From the NCBI GenBank assembly GCA_002733385.1, contig NVVO01000008.1:13686-59514 (forward strand): a stretch of DNA of 45,829 bases, written 5' to 3'. This DNA comes from Robiginitomaculum sp. GTDB taxonomy: Bacteria > Pseudomonadota > Alphaproteobacteria > Caulobacterales > Maricaulaceae. Position numbers and translations under genes: made by a program. Each line of letters starts with the position of its first letter. The stretch's first letter is position 1. A model generated the notes under the pieces. The model was not told the origin of the DNA. It searched no databases and worked only from the letters and a program-made list of their open reading frames with translations. Of the stretch, positions 35,072 through 43,445 are shown piece by piece.

Positions 35072-36895
35072 TTAAGGCCAAACAACCCGATAAACCAGCA
35101 ATTGATTGCTCGTATCGGTTTGAATTGGTTGTAACCAGTCAGGGGAATCACCATCACTTAATCTTGCCAACATGCCATTTGGCCCGTATTTTATCATCAA
35201 ACTGGTCTCATTACTGGCCCGACACGCAATCACATAATCTGCCTGCATAGCGATTACGGCATTTTTCGCAATTACTTCGCTCTCAATAAACATGTCAAGG
35301 GCCGCTAATATGCCGCTGGTGTTACGGTGATAGGGCGCAGAGGTAACGCTAAGTTTGGTGAAGTGTAATATGGGAGCCCCTAAATCAATTTGGGTCAGGG
35401 CCGTGCCAACAGGCAGGGTATTAAGAGCGGCCAAGTGGGTCTGGCTCGTACAGGATTGCGCCATATTGCCGGTATTTTCTGCTATGGTTTTTTCCTTGGT
35501 ATTTGCCCCCAAGATAAGCGGTATGGTCACCGGTGCCATGGCAATCATCAAAAACGCGCTAACCAATAGCTTTATGGGTGCAGGTTTAAATCGTCCGGCC
35601 CATTGTAGGGCATTGACCAATAAAAATGTTGCCAGAGGAATTGATAGTGCCGTGGCCAAAAACAATAACCTTGCTTGTAATAGTCCGGCGAGTAGGGATA
35701 AAATAACAAATAATATCAAAGTTCTGTGTGAAAGTCCTAACGATTTATTTTGTTTGCGCGCCGTGATAATATATCCCAATATGGCTAGAATGGGTAAAAT
35801 AATGGCCGCAATGCTAGCAACAAAATCCACTTGTGAAAATTGGATAAAATTCCCCGCCTCTGCAACATTGGAAAGCCAAATTTCTACCAAGCGGCTATCT
35901 AGGCCTGCATAGGGGCCTTTAAGGCATTGCGGGTAGATGGCAATGGTTATGATCAAGGCGACAACGCCTAAAAGACCCGCCACAAGCAATCGGAGCAAGG
36001 GCGTTTTAAGCTTGTGGTCCAGATAGCTTAGCCCCCACAAAACAACGGCGACCAGCAATGTCAATTGCAGATAAACGACGGATAAGGCATCACAGTTTGG
36101 GATAAACCAGTTTCTCGGCGTGGTGCTGACCAAAAGGCTAATGAAGGTTGTGAGCGCCAGACCCAGCCCGAAAAACCGCATTTTTTGTTTTGCCGCATGT
36201 TCAGAAAACACCCAGATCGAGACAACTGCAATACAGGCGGCAGCAACATAGGGGGCGCTTTCAATACCGATATAAAGACCAAGTCCGCATAAAACCCCTG
36301 CGTATATCAATGCTTTAGGATTATTTTCTGATGTAACTATAAGCCAGATCGTAGCCAAGGCCAAAACGATTTGCAGTCCGTGATGATCTATTCGCCCCAT
36401 GCCAAATTGCGCCAAGAGACCAAATGATAAAGCCAGCATAAAAGCGGCAATCAGCGGTGTCGCCCGGTGGTTTGATATTCTCCCTGCAATGGCTGTCGCC
36501 AAATATAGATAGACTAGCAATAAAATGCTTGGATAGGCGATAATTGTCACCAGTTCCGCCTTGGCCTGACCAAGCATCGGGGTCAAAATCTTAATTGGCC
36601 CGCCGACCAATATATCAGAAATACGTGACCAGTGAGAATTCAGCGGCTCTACCGGGTTGAGCCGGTATTGGTGCAAATCGAACCAGCTTTGTCCACCTAG
36701 CCAATCGCGGATTTCCGCCATGCGCATATAATCATCATTGCCAAATAATTCGCCCCGTAATATTTTTGCGCCGTACCGGCTCCAGCTGACAAATAATAGC
36801 AAAAACCAGACCAGAAAAACGCTGCCGTGGCGCTCAATTAAATATTGAGAGCGCGCGGACAATTCGCCGGGCTTATTTTGGGGTGATTTACTCAA
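35072..36895 (-). CDS. STT3-like GT-C membrane glycosyltransferase family protein
   Basis: 607 residues with about 12 membrane helices and a small C-terminal periplasmic domain. The first external loop has GNDDYMRMAEIRDWL, an acidic DD motif as in GT-C enzymes, followed by WFDLHQYRLNP and HWSRISD; a second motif GRIDHHGLQ fits the same family (STT3/AglB-like). These enzymes use lipid-linked sugars at the outer face of the inner membrane. The TTG start overlaps the CPBP protease stop, implying coupling. Acceptor unknown. Confidence 0.7.
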   Translation of the reverse strand: MSKSPQNKPGELSARSQYLIERHGSVFLVWFLLLFVSWSRYGAKILRGELFGNDDYMRMAEIRDWLGGQSWFDLHQYRLNPVEPLNSHWSRISDILVGGPIKILTPMLGQAKAELVTIIAYPSILLLVYLYLATAIAGRISNHRATPLIAAFMLALSFGLLAQFGMGRIDHHGLQIVLALATIWLIVTSENNPKALIYAGVLCGLGLYIGIESAPYVAAACIAVVSIWVFSEHAAKQKMRFFGLGLALTTFISLLVSTTPRNWFIPNCDALSVVYLQLTLLVAVVLWGLSYLDHKLKTPLLRLLVAGLLGVVALIITIAIYPQCLKGPYAGLDSRLVEIWLSNVAEAGNFIQFSQVDFVASIAAIILPILAILGYIITARKQNKSLGLSHRTLILFVILSLLAGLLQARLLFLATALSIPLATFLLVNALQWAGRFKPAPIKLLVSAFLMIAMAPVTIPLILGANTKEKTIAENTGNMAQSCTSQTHLAALNTLPVGTALTQIDLGAPILHFTKLSVTSAPYHRNTSGILAALDMFIESEVIAKNAVIAMQADYVIACRASNETSLMIKYGPNGMLARLSDGDSPDWLQPIQTDTSNQLLVYRVVWP

Positions 36896-38097
36896 TTGAA
36901 CGTATCCAGGCTTTGCTTGGCAGGAATGAGCGGACGGCGGGTTAGATACATAATCAGGCAGACCAGAGACAGGCTGATGACCAGTAATAAACTGTCCAAG
37001 CCAGTGTTCAAGCCGACTTTAAATACGGTCGGGACGGGCAGGGCGGAGTTGTCATAACCGACAATTGCCGCCGCAAAAATATTATTGGCCGTATGCATGC
37101 CAATGGCGGTTTCAAGTCCGCCGTCAATATAGGTGAGAACGCAGGCAAATAGGCCAAAGAAAAAATACCCGGATAAAGCCACGAAAATAGAATGCCGTTT
37201 TACGGTTTCGGCCACTTCAGGATTACCAAGGTGCAGGGCGGCAAACCCGGCGCTTGTCAGCACAAATACGACCCAGGGGTTTTTGATATATTGCGCAAGT
37301 CCTTGGTTTAAATACCCCCGCAAGGCTATTTCCTCGGTGGCGGATTGCAAGGGAATAAACAGCAATGTTACAGGCAAATACATCCAGAATTTGGCCGGAT
37401 CAAACACCAGTTTCACGGGGCTAAGGCCTGTAGCATGGCTGCCATAGGTGACGGCGGTAGCGATGGCCCACACTACCAGTATAGCAAAGAACATGCGGCC
37501 CCAACGAAATTTGAAATGAGCTGTGTGCAGGGATAAAATTGTTCGTTTTTGCACATATTTAACTCCAAGCCACAGACCGATGGCCATGGGCGGGAACATC
37601 AAGAGCACAGATAAGTAAACCAAAGCGCTTTTGGACATCCAGTCATTGAGCATGTCCATGTCATCAGGGTTGGAGCTTGTCATACTAAGATAAATTAAAG
37701 CGGAAAATGAGACAAATGCAGACACGGCTGCAATGGTAAATACGGCTTTGCGGGATTTGGGCGAAAAGCTATTGCTGGTCATATAGAGCAAAAAAGCAAT
37801 CAGAGAAAAGGCGAAAATCACCCTGCCGGTATATTTAAACCCATATTTAAATCTGGTTGCATCGGCGCTACCGGATTGCCCTTCACGTATGTTTTCTACA
37901 AGCATGGCCTCTACAAAGGCCGGGTCAATGGTGAAAATAACCAACCCCATAAGCGCGCCAAACACAATCTGACCATAAAACCATAGCATGACGGCGAACC
38001 AGAATACGGCCAACCATGTCCATAATTTGGTGTTGCTGTCTGTGGCTTGGGTAAAAAAGGCAGAAATGGGTGCCAGCGTTGTTTTATGTGCCTGCAT
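36892..38097 (-). CDS. CPBP-family intramembrane metalloprotease
   Basis: 401 residues with about eight membrane helices. CPBP (CAAX-protease-like) motifs: EEIALRG (EExxxR) on one helix, FAALHLGNPE (His) and GMHTANN (His-x-x-x-N). The N-terminal half holds further helices of no known family. The ATG at 38097 has a GGGA ribosome-binding site; a TTG at 38127 is possible. A hairpin (38111-38120 with 38133-38142) lies in the leader. The substrate is unknown; the coupled GT-C gene follows directly. Confidence 0.82.
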   Translation of the reverse strand: MQAHKTTLAPISAFFTQATDSNTKLWTWLAVFWFAVMLWFYGQIVFGALMGLVIFTIDPAFVEAMLVENIREGQSGSADATRFKYGFKYTGRVIFAFSLIAFLLYMTSNSFSPKSRKAVFTIAAVSAFVSFSALIYLSMTSSNPDDMDMLNDWMSKSALVYLSVLLMFPPMAIGLWLGVKYVQKRTILSLHTAHFKFRWGRMFFAILVVWAIATAVTYGSHATGLSPVKLVFDPAKFWMYLPVTLLFIPLQSATEEIALRGYLNQGLAQYIKNPWVVFVLTSAGFAALHLGNPEVAETVKRHSIFVALSGYFFFGLFACVLTYIDGGLETAIGMHTANNIFAAAIVGYDNSALPVPTVFKVGLNTGLDSLLLVISLSLVCLIMYLTRRPLIPAKQSLDTFN

Positions 38098-38157
38098 AGG
38101 AATCCCTGAAACGGTTTTCCTAGGCAATAAAGGGGAAACCGTCTTGCATCAATAGAT

Positions 38158-38189
38158 AAACCGCCGCTCTGAAACCAAAACGGCGGTTT
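38158..38189 (-). terminator. Rho-independent terminator
   Basis: AAACCGCCG (38158-38166) and CGGCGGTTT (38181-38189) are exact complements around 14 bases. Read on the minus strand the stem ends in a T-rich stretch (TTTATCT). It lies 27 bases after the stop of the Arg/His repeat gene. Confidence 0.75.
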
Positions 38190-38215
38190 GTCTTCGTTAT
38201 TGCAGACTTGCCGCC

Positions 38216-39043
38216 TTAATATCCCCGATAGCTACAGTTGACGATTTGCTCGCTACCCTGAATGATATAGGTTCCGTCATAAGGGTTTGAACATTGCCTG
38301 ACACTGATAAGCTCTCTATGCCCGTGGTGATTGGCTTCGATCAATACCCGCTCACAAAACGTCGTGGCTTTGTAAGTCCAATAGGACGAATAGCGCGGCT
38401 GATAAAAGCTGTATGGCGAAGATGCCCAACGGTAGCGGCTATATCCCGGCTGCCCGAAGCTGAAATTAATCCCTATGGAGCTGCGGTAATGGGAGCGATA
38501 GCCATTGTGCCTGTTGCTCCAATTTGAGCGGTGAACATTGCGCCGTGCATGATCTCTACGGTGCCTGTCCTGACGCCAATGATCTCTACGGTGTCTATCT
38601 TGACGAGCGTGATCTCTACGGTGTCTATCCTGGCGAGCGTGATCCCTGCGGTGTCGGTTTGGCCTGACATGATCTCGGCGATGCCTGTTTGGTCTGGCAT
38701 GATCCCGTCGATGTTGATTAGGTCTGGCATGGTCCCTGCGGTTCCGGTCACGTCTAGCATGATCCCTACGGTTTCGGTCTGGCCTGGCATGATCCCTGCG
38801 GTTCCGATCTGGCCTAGCGTGATCTCTGCGGTTCCGGTTTGGTCTGGCATTATCTCGACGATTTTTGTCTGGCCTGACCTGGTCACGGCGGAAATTTTCG
38901 CGTACATTATCATCATCTCGAGAAAAACTTGGTTTTGTCGCAGATGCTTCAGGTGCTGACAACAACAGGGGTGCTGAGACCGCGGTCGCCATTGCGAGGA
39001 TTAACGGTTTTGTTAACTTGGGTAATAATTTTATGGACGGCAT
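38216..39043 (-). CDS. Secreted Arg/His-rich protein with twelve 10-residue repeats
   Basis: 275 residues. Signal peptide about 1-35 (ending PEASA). Residues 51-170 are twelve perfect-length decapeptide repeats of the form (N/H)RRDHARP(D/N)R, strongly basic and His-rich. The remainder (about 170-275) is Tyr/Ser/Gly-rich with four Cys in the last 60 residues (FCERVL, RQCSNP, NCSY). No family recognised. Such regular basic, His-rich repeats could bind metals, nucleic acid or acidic polymers. The gene is alone, with its own terminator. Confidence 0.75.
   Translation of the reverse strand: MPSIKLLPKLTKPLILAMATAVSAPLLLSAPEASATKPSFSRDDDNVRENFRRDQVRPDKNRRDNARPNRNRRDHARPDRNRRDHARPDRNRRDHARRDRNRRDHARPNQHRRDHARPNRHRRDHVRPNRHRRDHARQDRHRRDHARQDRHRRDHWRQDRHRRDHARRNVHRSNWSNRHNGYRSHYRSSIGINFSFGQPGYSRYRWASSPYSFYQPRYSSYWTYKATTFCERVLIEANHHGHRELISVRQCSNPYDGTYIIQGSEQIVNCSYRGY
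38534..38893 (-). repeat. 30-bp in-frame tandem repeat array (12 units)
   Basis: Each unit encodes one decapeptide of the secreted Arg/His-rich protein. Periodic GATCTCTACGGTG-like and GATCCCTGCGGT-like blocks repeat every 30 bases on the plus strand. Units are diverged by several substitutions but no length change, so the reading frame is under selection. Confidence 0.9.
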
Positions 39044-39143
39044 TTCAAACTCCTTTGTTTAGCTTAAACTCAATATATCTTTCCAATATTGAAAGTGTTC
39101 TGAAAGGTCTGTTCATCTGAGGTTTATCCTGCTATTACGGGTT

Positions 39144-39518
39144 ATGGATGCTTCAACACCGAATACAGAAATAGATTTCGAGCATATTAAACAATATGTC
39201 GGTGACGATACCGCCTTGATTAAGGAAGTCTTCGGCCTGTTTAAAAATCAGGTTGAGATGTGGTCACGAGGTATGACGCCTCAGGCCAATGATGATGATT
39301 GGGGCGCAGTGATGCATTCTCTAAAAGGCTCGGCCAGAGCCGTTGGCGCCCACAATCTGGCCGCCTTGTGTGAACAGGGTGAAAAACTAACAGGGTCACT
39401 TGGCGGTCTTGAAACCCGTAAGGCCCACATCCACGATGTTCAATTTAGTATCGAGAAAGTTCTCATTGAAATTGGCCGCTGGGAATATACTCAAACCCTT
39501 GCGTCTATGCGGTCATAA
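39144..39518 (+). CDS. Histidine phosphotransfer (Hpt) domain protein
   Basis: A 124-residue single-domain protein. The Hpt signature is VMHSLKGSARAVGAHNLAALC with phospho-acceptor His58; the helical pattern before and after fits a four-helix bundle. Hpt proteins relay phosphoryl groups between hybrid kinases and response regulators. It is free-standing, with no kinase gene beside it. It is not the ChpT fold. It is followed by the acyl-ligase gene 54 bases downstream. Confidence 0.88.
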   Translation: MDASTPNTEIDFEHIKQYVGDDTALIKEVFGLFKNQVEMWSRGMTPQANDDDWGAVMHSLKGSARAVGAHNLAALCEQGEKLTGSLGGLETRKAHIHDVQFSIEKVLIEIGRWEYTQTLASMRS

Positions 39519-39572
39519 GCCTACAACTTATATGAATTTACGAAACCTGATAACAGCAGACGAGGAGCCGTC

Positions 39573-41123
39573 ATGGGAAAATTTAAACCGAGCCGGGCAC
39601 ACACAACAGTATTTGGCGCATTGATTCGCGCCCGCCGGGAATTTGGCGGCAAGCGTGACGCTATCATTGACGCAGATGACCGGATACTGAGTTATACGGA
39701 TATTGTCCGCGCATCATTTGCCCTGGGCAGCGCCATGAAACCCGGTACAAAGGCGCGCGAAAGGGTTGGTATTCTCTTGCCGACCGGTGCGGGCAGTATT
39801 CTGTCATTTTTTGCTCTACAAGCCACGGGCCGTGTCCCGGCCATGCTGAATTTTACCGCTGGCGCCCATAATCTATTGGCGGCATTTAAAGCCGGACAAA
39901 TTACCAAGGTCATCACCGCGCACAGATTTATTAAAATCGGCCAATTGGAGCCATTGATTGAAAAACTGTCTCCCCATGTGGAGTTCATCTATCTGGAAGA
40001 TGTGCGCGACGCCATGACCTTGAAGAACAAGATTGCGGCCGTGCTTGGCTCCGCTTTTCCGGCCTTGTTCATGGCCAAAACCTCATGGAAAAAGCCGGCG
40101 GTGATTTTGTTTACGTCCGGAACTGAAGGTGACCCAAAAGGTGTGGCCTTGTCCCACGGTAATCTGGTGGCCAATGTCGAGCAAATCATCGCTCATATTG
40201 ATGAATTATACCCTGATACGGATGTGGTGTTTAATCCCTTGCCAACCTTTCATTGCTTTGGCCTGACCGGCGGGGCGTTGTTTCCGCTGTTCGCCGGACT
40301 AAAAGTTGCATTATACCCGTCACCTTTGCATGTGAAAATCATACCCGAGCGCATCAAGAAAGTCGGCACTACTATATTGTTCGCCACAGATACTTTTCTA
40401 AGCCGCTATGTCCGCTCCAGTTCGGACGGAGATTTTAAGACCATAAGATTCGCTGTGTGCGGCGCAGAGCAAGTCCGCGACGAGACCCGCAATCTGGTGC
40501 GCAAAAAATCCGAGATGCTTATTCTTGAAGGTTACGGTGTCACCGAGACCGCGCCGGTTATTGCGGTCAATCAACCGAGCGCCAACAGAAAAGGCACGGT
40601 TGGGCATTTTCTGCCAGGCATGGAACACCGCATCGATCCGGTACCGGGCATTGAACGGGGCGGGCGCTTGTTTGTGCGCGGCCCCAATGTCATGATGGGC
40701 TATATCACCACCGATAACCCCGGGGTTATTCAGGAAGTCGAAGGCGGCTGGCACGATACGGGCGATGTGGTTGAAATTGACGAGGACGGCTATGTGGCCA
40801 TTCGCGGGCGGGTTAAACGCTTTGCCAATATTGGCGGCGAGACGGTGTCGCTGGCCGTAGTGGAAAATTGCGCCTGCGCCGTTTGGCCAGATAATCAGCA
40901 TGTGGCCCTCATTAGGCCAGATCCGAAAAAGGGCGAACAGATTGTCTTGCTGTCGGATTGTCCGGCGGCCAACCGCACTGACCTGCGTACCTGGGCCCAA
41001 AGCCACGGCGTATCAGAACTTTCCCTGCCCCGAAAAGTCGTCATAACTGACGAAATTCCGTTGTTAGGGACAGGAAAAGTTGATTATGCAGGCTCTGCCA
41101 AGAAACTGGACGAGCTGTTATAA
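39573..41123 (+). CDS. AMP-forming acyl-ACP/acyl-CoA ligase (Aas-like)
   Basis: 516 residues of ANL enzyme. P-loop LFTSGTEGDPKGVALSH, substrate loop FHCFGLTGG, GYGVTETAPV (A5), GWHDTGDVVEIDEDGYV (A7), and a C-terminal LLGTGKVDYA Lys. The Glu in the P-loop (SGTEG) and the phrase LPTFHCFGLTGG are typical of acyl-ACP synthetase domains of Aas-like proteins, which recycle fatty acids into phospholipid; no acyltransferase domain is fused here. ATG at 39573 with GAGGAG upstream. Converges on the peroxiredoxin gene. Confidence 0.85.
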   Translation: MGKFKPSRAHTTVFGALIRARREFGGKRDAIIDADDRILSYTDIVRASFALGSAMKPGTKARERVGILLPTGAGSILSFFALQATGRVPAMLNFTAGAHNLLAAFKAGQITKVITAHRFIKIGQLEPLIEKLSPHVEFIYLEDVRDAMTLKNKIAAVLGSAFPALFMAKTSWKKPAVILFTSGTEGDPKGVALSHGNLVANVEQIIAHIDELYPDTDVVFNPLPTFHCFGLTGGALFPLFAGLKVALYPSPLHVKIIPERIKKVGTTILFATDTFLSRYVRSSSDGDFKTIRFAVCGAEQVRDETRNLVRKKSEMLILEGYGVTETAPVIAVNQPSANRKGTVGHFLPGMEHRIDPVPGIERGGRLFVRGPNVMMGYITTDNPGVIQEVEGGWHDTGDVVEIDEDGYVAIRGRVKRFANIGGETVSLAVVENCACAVWPDNQHVALIRPDPKKGEQIVLLSDCPAANRTDLRTWAQSHGVSELSLPRKVVITDEIPLLGTGKVDYAGSAKKLDELL

Positions 41124-41130
41124 ATTCGCT

Positions 41131-41655
41131 TTAACGCGATTTCAAATATTTAAGCATGGTATCAGCATCTGACACTTCGAACGGGTCGGTCGGGCAATCA
41201 TCGGAGAACCCCGCTTCCGAGAACATTTTGGTGATTTTCGTATCCTCGACCAGCATGGAATAACGCCACGAACGCGCCCCAAAACCAACATTGTTTTTGT
41301 CGACCAATGCGCCCATGTGCCGGGTAAATGTACCGCTTCCGTCGGGGAGCAAGAACACGTTTTTACGGTTTTGGCTCAATCCCCATTGATACATGACGAA
41401 CGCATCATTGACCGACAAACAGATGATTTCGTCTATGCCCTGGGCTTTAAACTCGTCGTAAAGTTCCTCATAGCGCGGCAAATGTGATGTTGAGCAGGTC
41501 GGGGTAAAGGCACCGGGCAGGGCAAAGAGTACGACATTTTTGCCTTTAAAAATGTCGTCTGACGTGATTTGTTGCCATTTGAACGGATTGTCACCGCCAA
41601 CGCTTTCATCGCGAACGCGGGTCATAAAGGTTACATTAGGAACGTGTGTAGGCAT
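41131..41655 (-). CDS. Peroxiredoxin (Prx5-type)
   Basis: A 174-residue thioredoxin-fold peroxidase. Active site GAFTPTCSTSHLP with peroxidatic Cys54, and conserved Arg in GARSWRYS. Type-5 Prx reduce peroxides with glutathione/glutaredoxin or thioredoxin. The ATG at 41655 has GGAG nine bases upstream; a TTG at 41667 is not needed. A perfect palindrome matching an iron control element lies 14-30 bases upstream, so expression is likely iron- or haem-dependent. Confidence 0.92.
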   Translation of the reverse strand: MPTHVPNVTFMTRVRDESVGGDNPFKWQQITSDDIFKGKNVVLFALPGAFTPTCSTSHLPRYEELYDEFKAQGIDEIICLSVNDAFVMYQWGLSQNRKNVFLLPDGSGTFTRHMGALVDKNNVGFGARSWRYSMLVEDTKITKMFSEAGFSDDCPTDPFEVSDADTMLKYLKSR

Positions 41656-41668
41656 AGTTTTCTCCAAT

Positions 41669-41685
41669 ATTAGAATGATTCTAAA
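41669..41685. promoter_or_regulatory. Irr-type iron control element (perfect palindrome)
   Basis: The core at 41670-41684 is TTAGAAT-G-ATTCTAA, an exact dyad. It fits the TTAGAA-N3-TTCTAA pattern of the Irr box (ICE) of alphaproteobacteria. It lies directly before the peroxiredoxin start, where binding would block transcription or early elongation. Irr itself is not in the window. Confidence 0.6.
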
Positions 41686-41753
41686 GTTATATAAGTGTTT
41701 GAATTAAGACTGCAAGGACAAAAATGTCGCAGGTTAAACTGTCAGGGCAGGAT

Positions 41754-42086
41754 TTAGAGAGAAAAGCTGGTGCCACAACCACAGGCCGCCTTGGCATTAG
41801 GGTTGTGTATTTTAAAAGCAGAACCAATGAGCTCTCTAACATAATCAATCTGGCTGTCTTTAAGAAAGCCTTGTGATATTTCGTCAATCAGGATCTTCGC
41901 ACCGTCCAGCTCAATTATGAGATCATCTGCATTGGGCCTATCGGCGAAATCAAAGGCATATTGAAACCCGGAACAGCCACCGCCGTTTACGGCTACCCGC
42001 AAAAACCTGTCGCCAGACTGTTTGGCCATAATAGCATTGATTTGTTTGGCCGCAGATTGGCTCATGGAGATTTTTGGGTCAGTCAT
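41754..42086 (-). CDS. erpA: Iron-sulfur cluster insertion protein ErpA
   Basis: A 110-residue A-type Fe-S carrier. The three cluster-binding Cys are present: GGGCSGFQY and the C-terminal ACGCGTSF. Length and the position beside dgt are as in many alphaproteobacteria. It hands Fe-S clusters to apo-enzymes in the cytosol. It is divergent from dgt; an imperfect iron-box-like dyad lies between them. Confidence 0.94.
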   Translation of the reverse strand: MTDPKISMSQSAAKQINAIMAKQSGDRFLRVAVNGGGCSGFQYAFDFADRPNADDLIIELDGAKILIDEISQGFLKDSQIDYVRELIGSAFKIHNPNAKAACGCGTSFSL

Positions 42087-42125
42087 TTAACACTCGCCTA
42101 TTGTTATATCTTCCTTGTATATAGA

Positions 42126-42134
42126 GAATGATTC
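42126..42134. promoter_or_regulatory. Imperfect iron-box-like dyad between erpA and dgt
   Basis: GAATGATTC at 42126-42134 is identical to the core of the palindrome before the peroxiredoxin gene, but its flanks (AGA and CAA instead of TTA and TAA) match less well. It lies about 40 bases upstream of erpA and close to the dgt start. Confidence 0.35.
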
Positions 42135-42150
42135 CAAAAGGTGAAGTAAT

Positions 42151-43362
42151 TTGACAAAATATTCTCCAAAACCCGCCATATTTTCTCCCAAGCGAGAAAG
42201 AGCGATTTATGCCAGCGATCCGGACAAGTCTCGGGGGCGCAGAATAAAACAGGTGGGTAAATCCGAACGTACCTTGTTTCAACATGATAAAGACCGCATC
42301 ATTCATGCATCCGCCTTTCGCCGTCTCAAAGGCAAGACGCAAGTATTTGTCGCCCATGAGGGCGACACTTACCGCACCCGCCTGACCCATTCCCTTGAGG
42401 TCGCGCAAATCGCCCGTTCCATCGCCCGTGTGCTTGGCTTGGATGAAGATCTGGCCGAATGCTTGGCTCTGGCCCATGACCTTGGCCATCCGCCCTTTGG
42501 CCATAGCGGCGAAACCGCTTTGCAAAAAGTCATGGCTCCTTACGGCGGCTTCGATCACAATGCTCAAACATTGCGTATAGTCGAGACTTTGGAGGGGCGA
42601 TACGCAGATTTTGACGGGCTGAACCTAAGCTGGGAGACTTTAGAGGGCATAGCCAAACATAATGGCCCGCTGCTTGATGATGAACGCGCGGAGGACAGCT
42701 TGCCGTGGGCAATGCGCGAACTTGAAGATTGGCGACGGCTAGAACTGCACACCTTTGCCGGGCCGGAGGCTCAAGTTGCGGCTCTGGCTGATGATATTGC
42801 CTATAACAATCACGATATTGACGACGGGCTGGGCGCAGGACTGTTTTCCATTGAAGATGTTTGCCAGGTACCTGTTGTGGGTAGGGTGTTTAAAGATGTG
42901 AAAGCCCGGCATCCAGACATTGCCCATGATCGGCTTATTCACGAGGTTATTCGTGATTTAATCGGCTATATGGTGGCGGATTTGCTCAAGGAAAGCCGCG
43001 CCCGGCTTACCCATCACAAGCCAGCAAGTGCAGATGAAATTCGCCAGCTAAGTCGGCCAGTTATAGCATTTTCCGACCCGTTTCGCGCCGATGAAAAGCC
43101 TTTACGGGCTTTTTTGTTCGAAAACATGTATCGCCACTACAAGGTCAACCGCATGATGGGGCAGGCGGTGCGGGTGGTTGAAGAATTGTTCGGCCTGTTT
43201 ATTGATGATCCAAGCTTGTTGCCCACTGATATATTTATACAATGTAATGGGCCTAAGACACCTGAAACCGCTCGGGTTATTTGTGACTATATTGCCGGTA
43301 TGACTGACCGTTTTGCCATAGAAGAACACAGAAAACTGTTTTCCGTCACCGGCTATTTGTAA
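42151..43362 (+). CDS. dgt: Deoxyguanosinetriphosphate triphosphohydrolase-like protein
   Basis: 403 residues, HD superfamily. RDRIIHASAFRRLKGKTQVF-type N-terminus (here KDRIIHASAFRRL), first metal His in RLTHSLEVAQIAR, HD pair in LAHDLGHPPFGHSGE, and Asp in LADDIAYNNHD. It hydrolyses dNTPs to nucleoside plus triphosphate. The start is TTG at 42151 with AGGTGA upstream; no ATG is available near the conserved N-terminus. In many alphaproteobacteria dgt is followed by argS; here argS is absent and the SPOR gene follows. Confidence 0.92.
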   Translation: MTKYSPKPAIFSPKRERAIYASDPDKSRGRRIKQVGKSERTLFQHDKDRIIHASAFRRLKGKTQVFVAHEGDTYRTRLTHSLEVAQIARSIARVLGLDEDLAECLALAHDLGHPPFGHSGETALQKVMAPYGGFDHNAQTLRIVETLEGRYADFDGLNLSWETLEGIAKHNGPLLDDERAEDSLPWAMRELEDWRRLELHTFAGPEAQVAALADDIAYNNHDIDDGLGAGLFSIEDVCQVPVVGRVFKDVKARHPDIAHDRLIHEVIRDLIGYMVADLLKESRARLTHHKPASADEIRQLSRPVIAFSDPFRADEKPLRAFLFENMYRHYKVNRMMGQAVRVVEELFGLFIDDPSLLPTDIFIQCNGPKTPETARVICDYIAGMTDRFAIEEHRKLFSVTGYL

Positions 43363-43445
43363 CCTTTCGTTAACCGTGAGGGTGGCAAAATAAACGATGG
43401 TAATGATAATGACCAAGGCACAGACTTAATCTAAGAGGACCTAAA

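Noticed and set aside
38534..38893. CRISPR array
   Set aside because: The 30-base periodicity has no alternation of constant repeat and unique spacer; every unit is a diverged version of one coding repeat in frame.
38531..38959. Long plus-strand open frame opposite the Arg/His repeat gene
   Set aside because: It exists because the 30-bp repeats have no stop in that frame; its M/I/P/V-rich repetitive product lacks a ribosome-binding site and the minus frame has a signal peptide.
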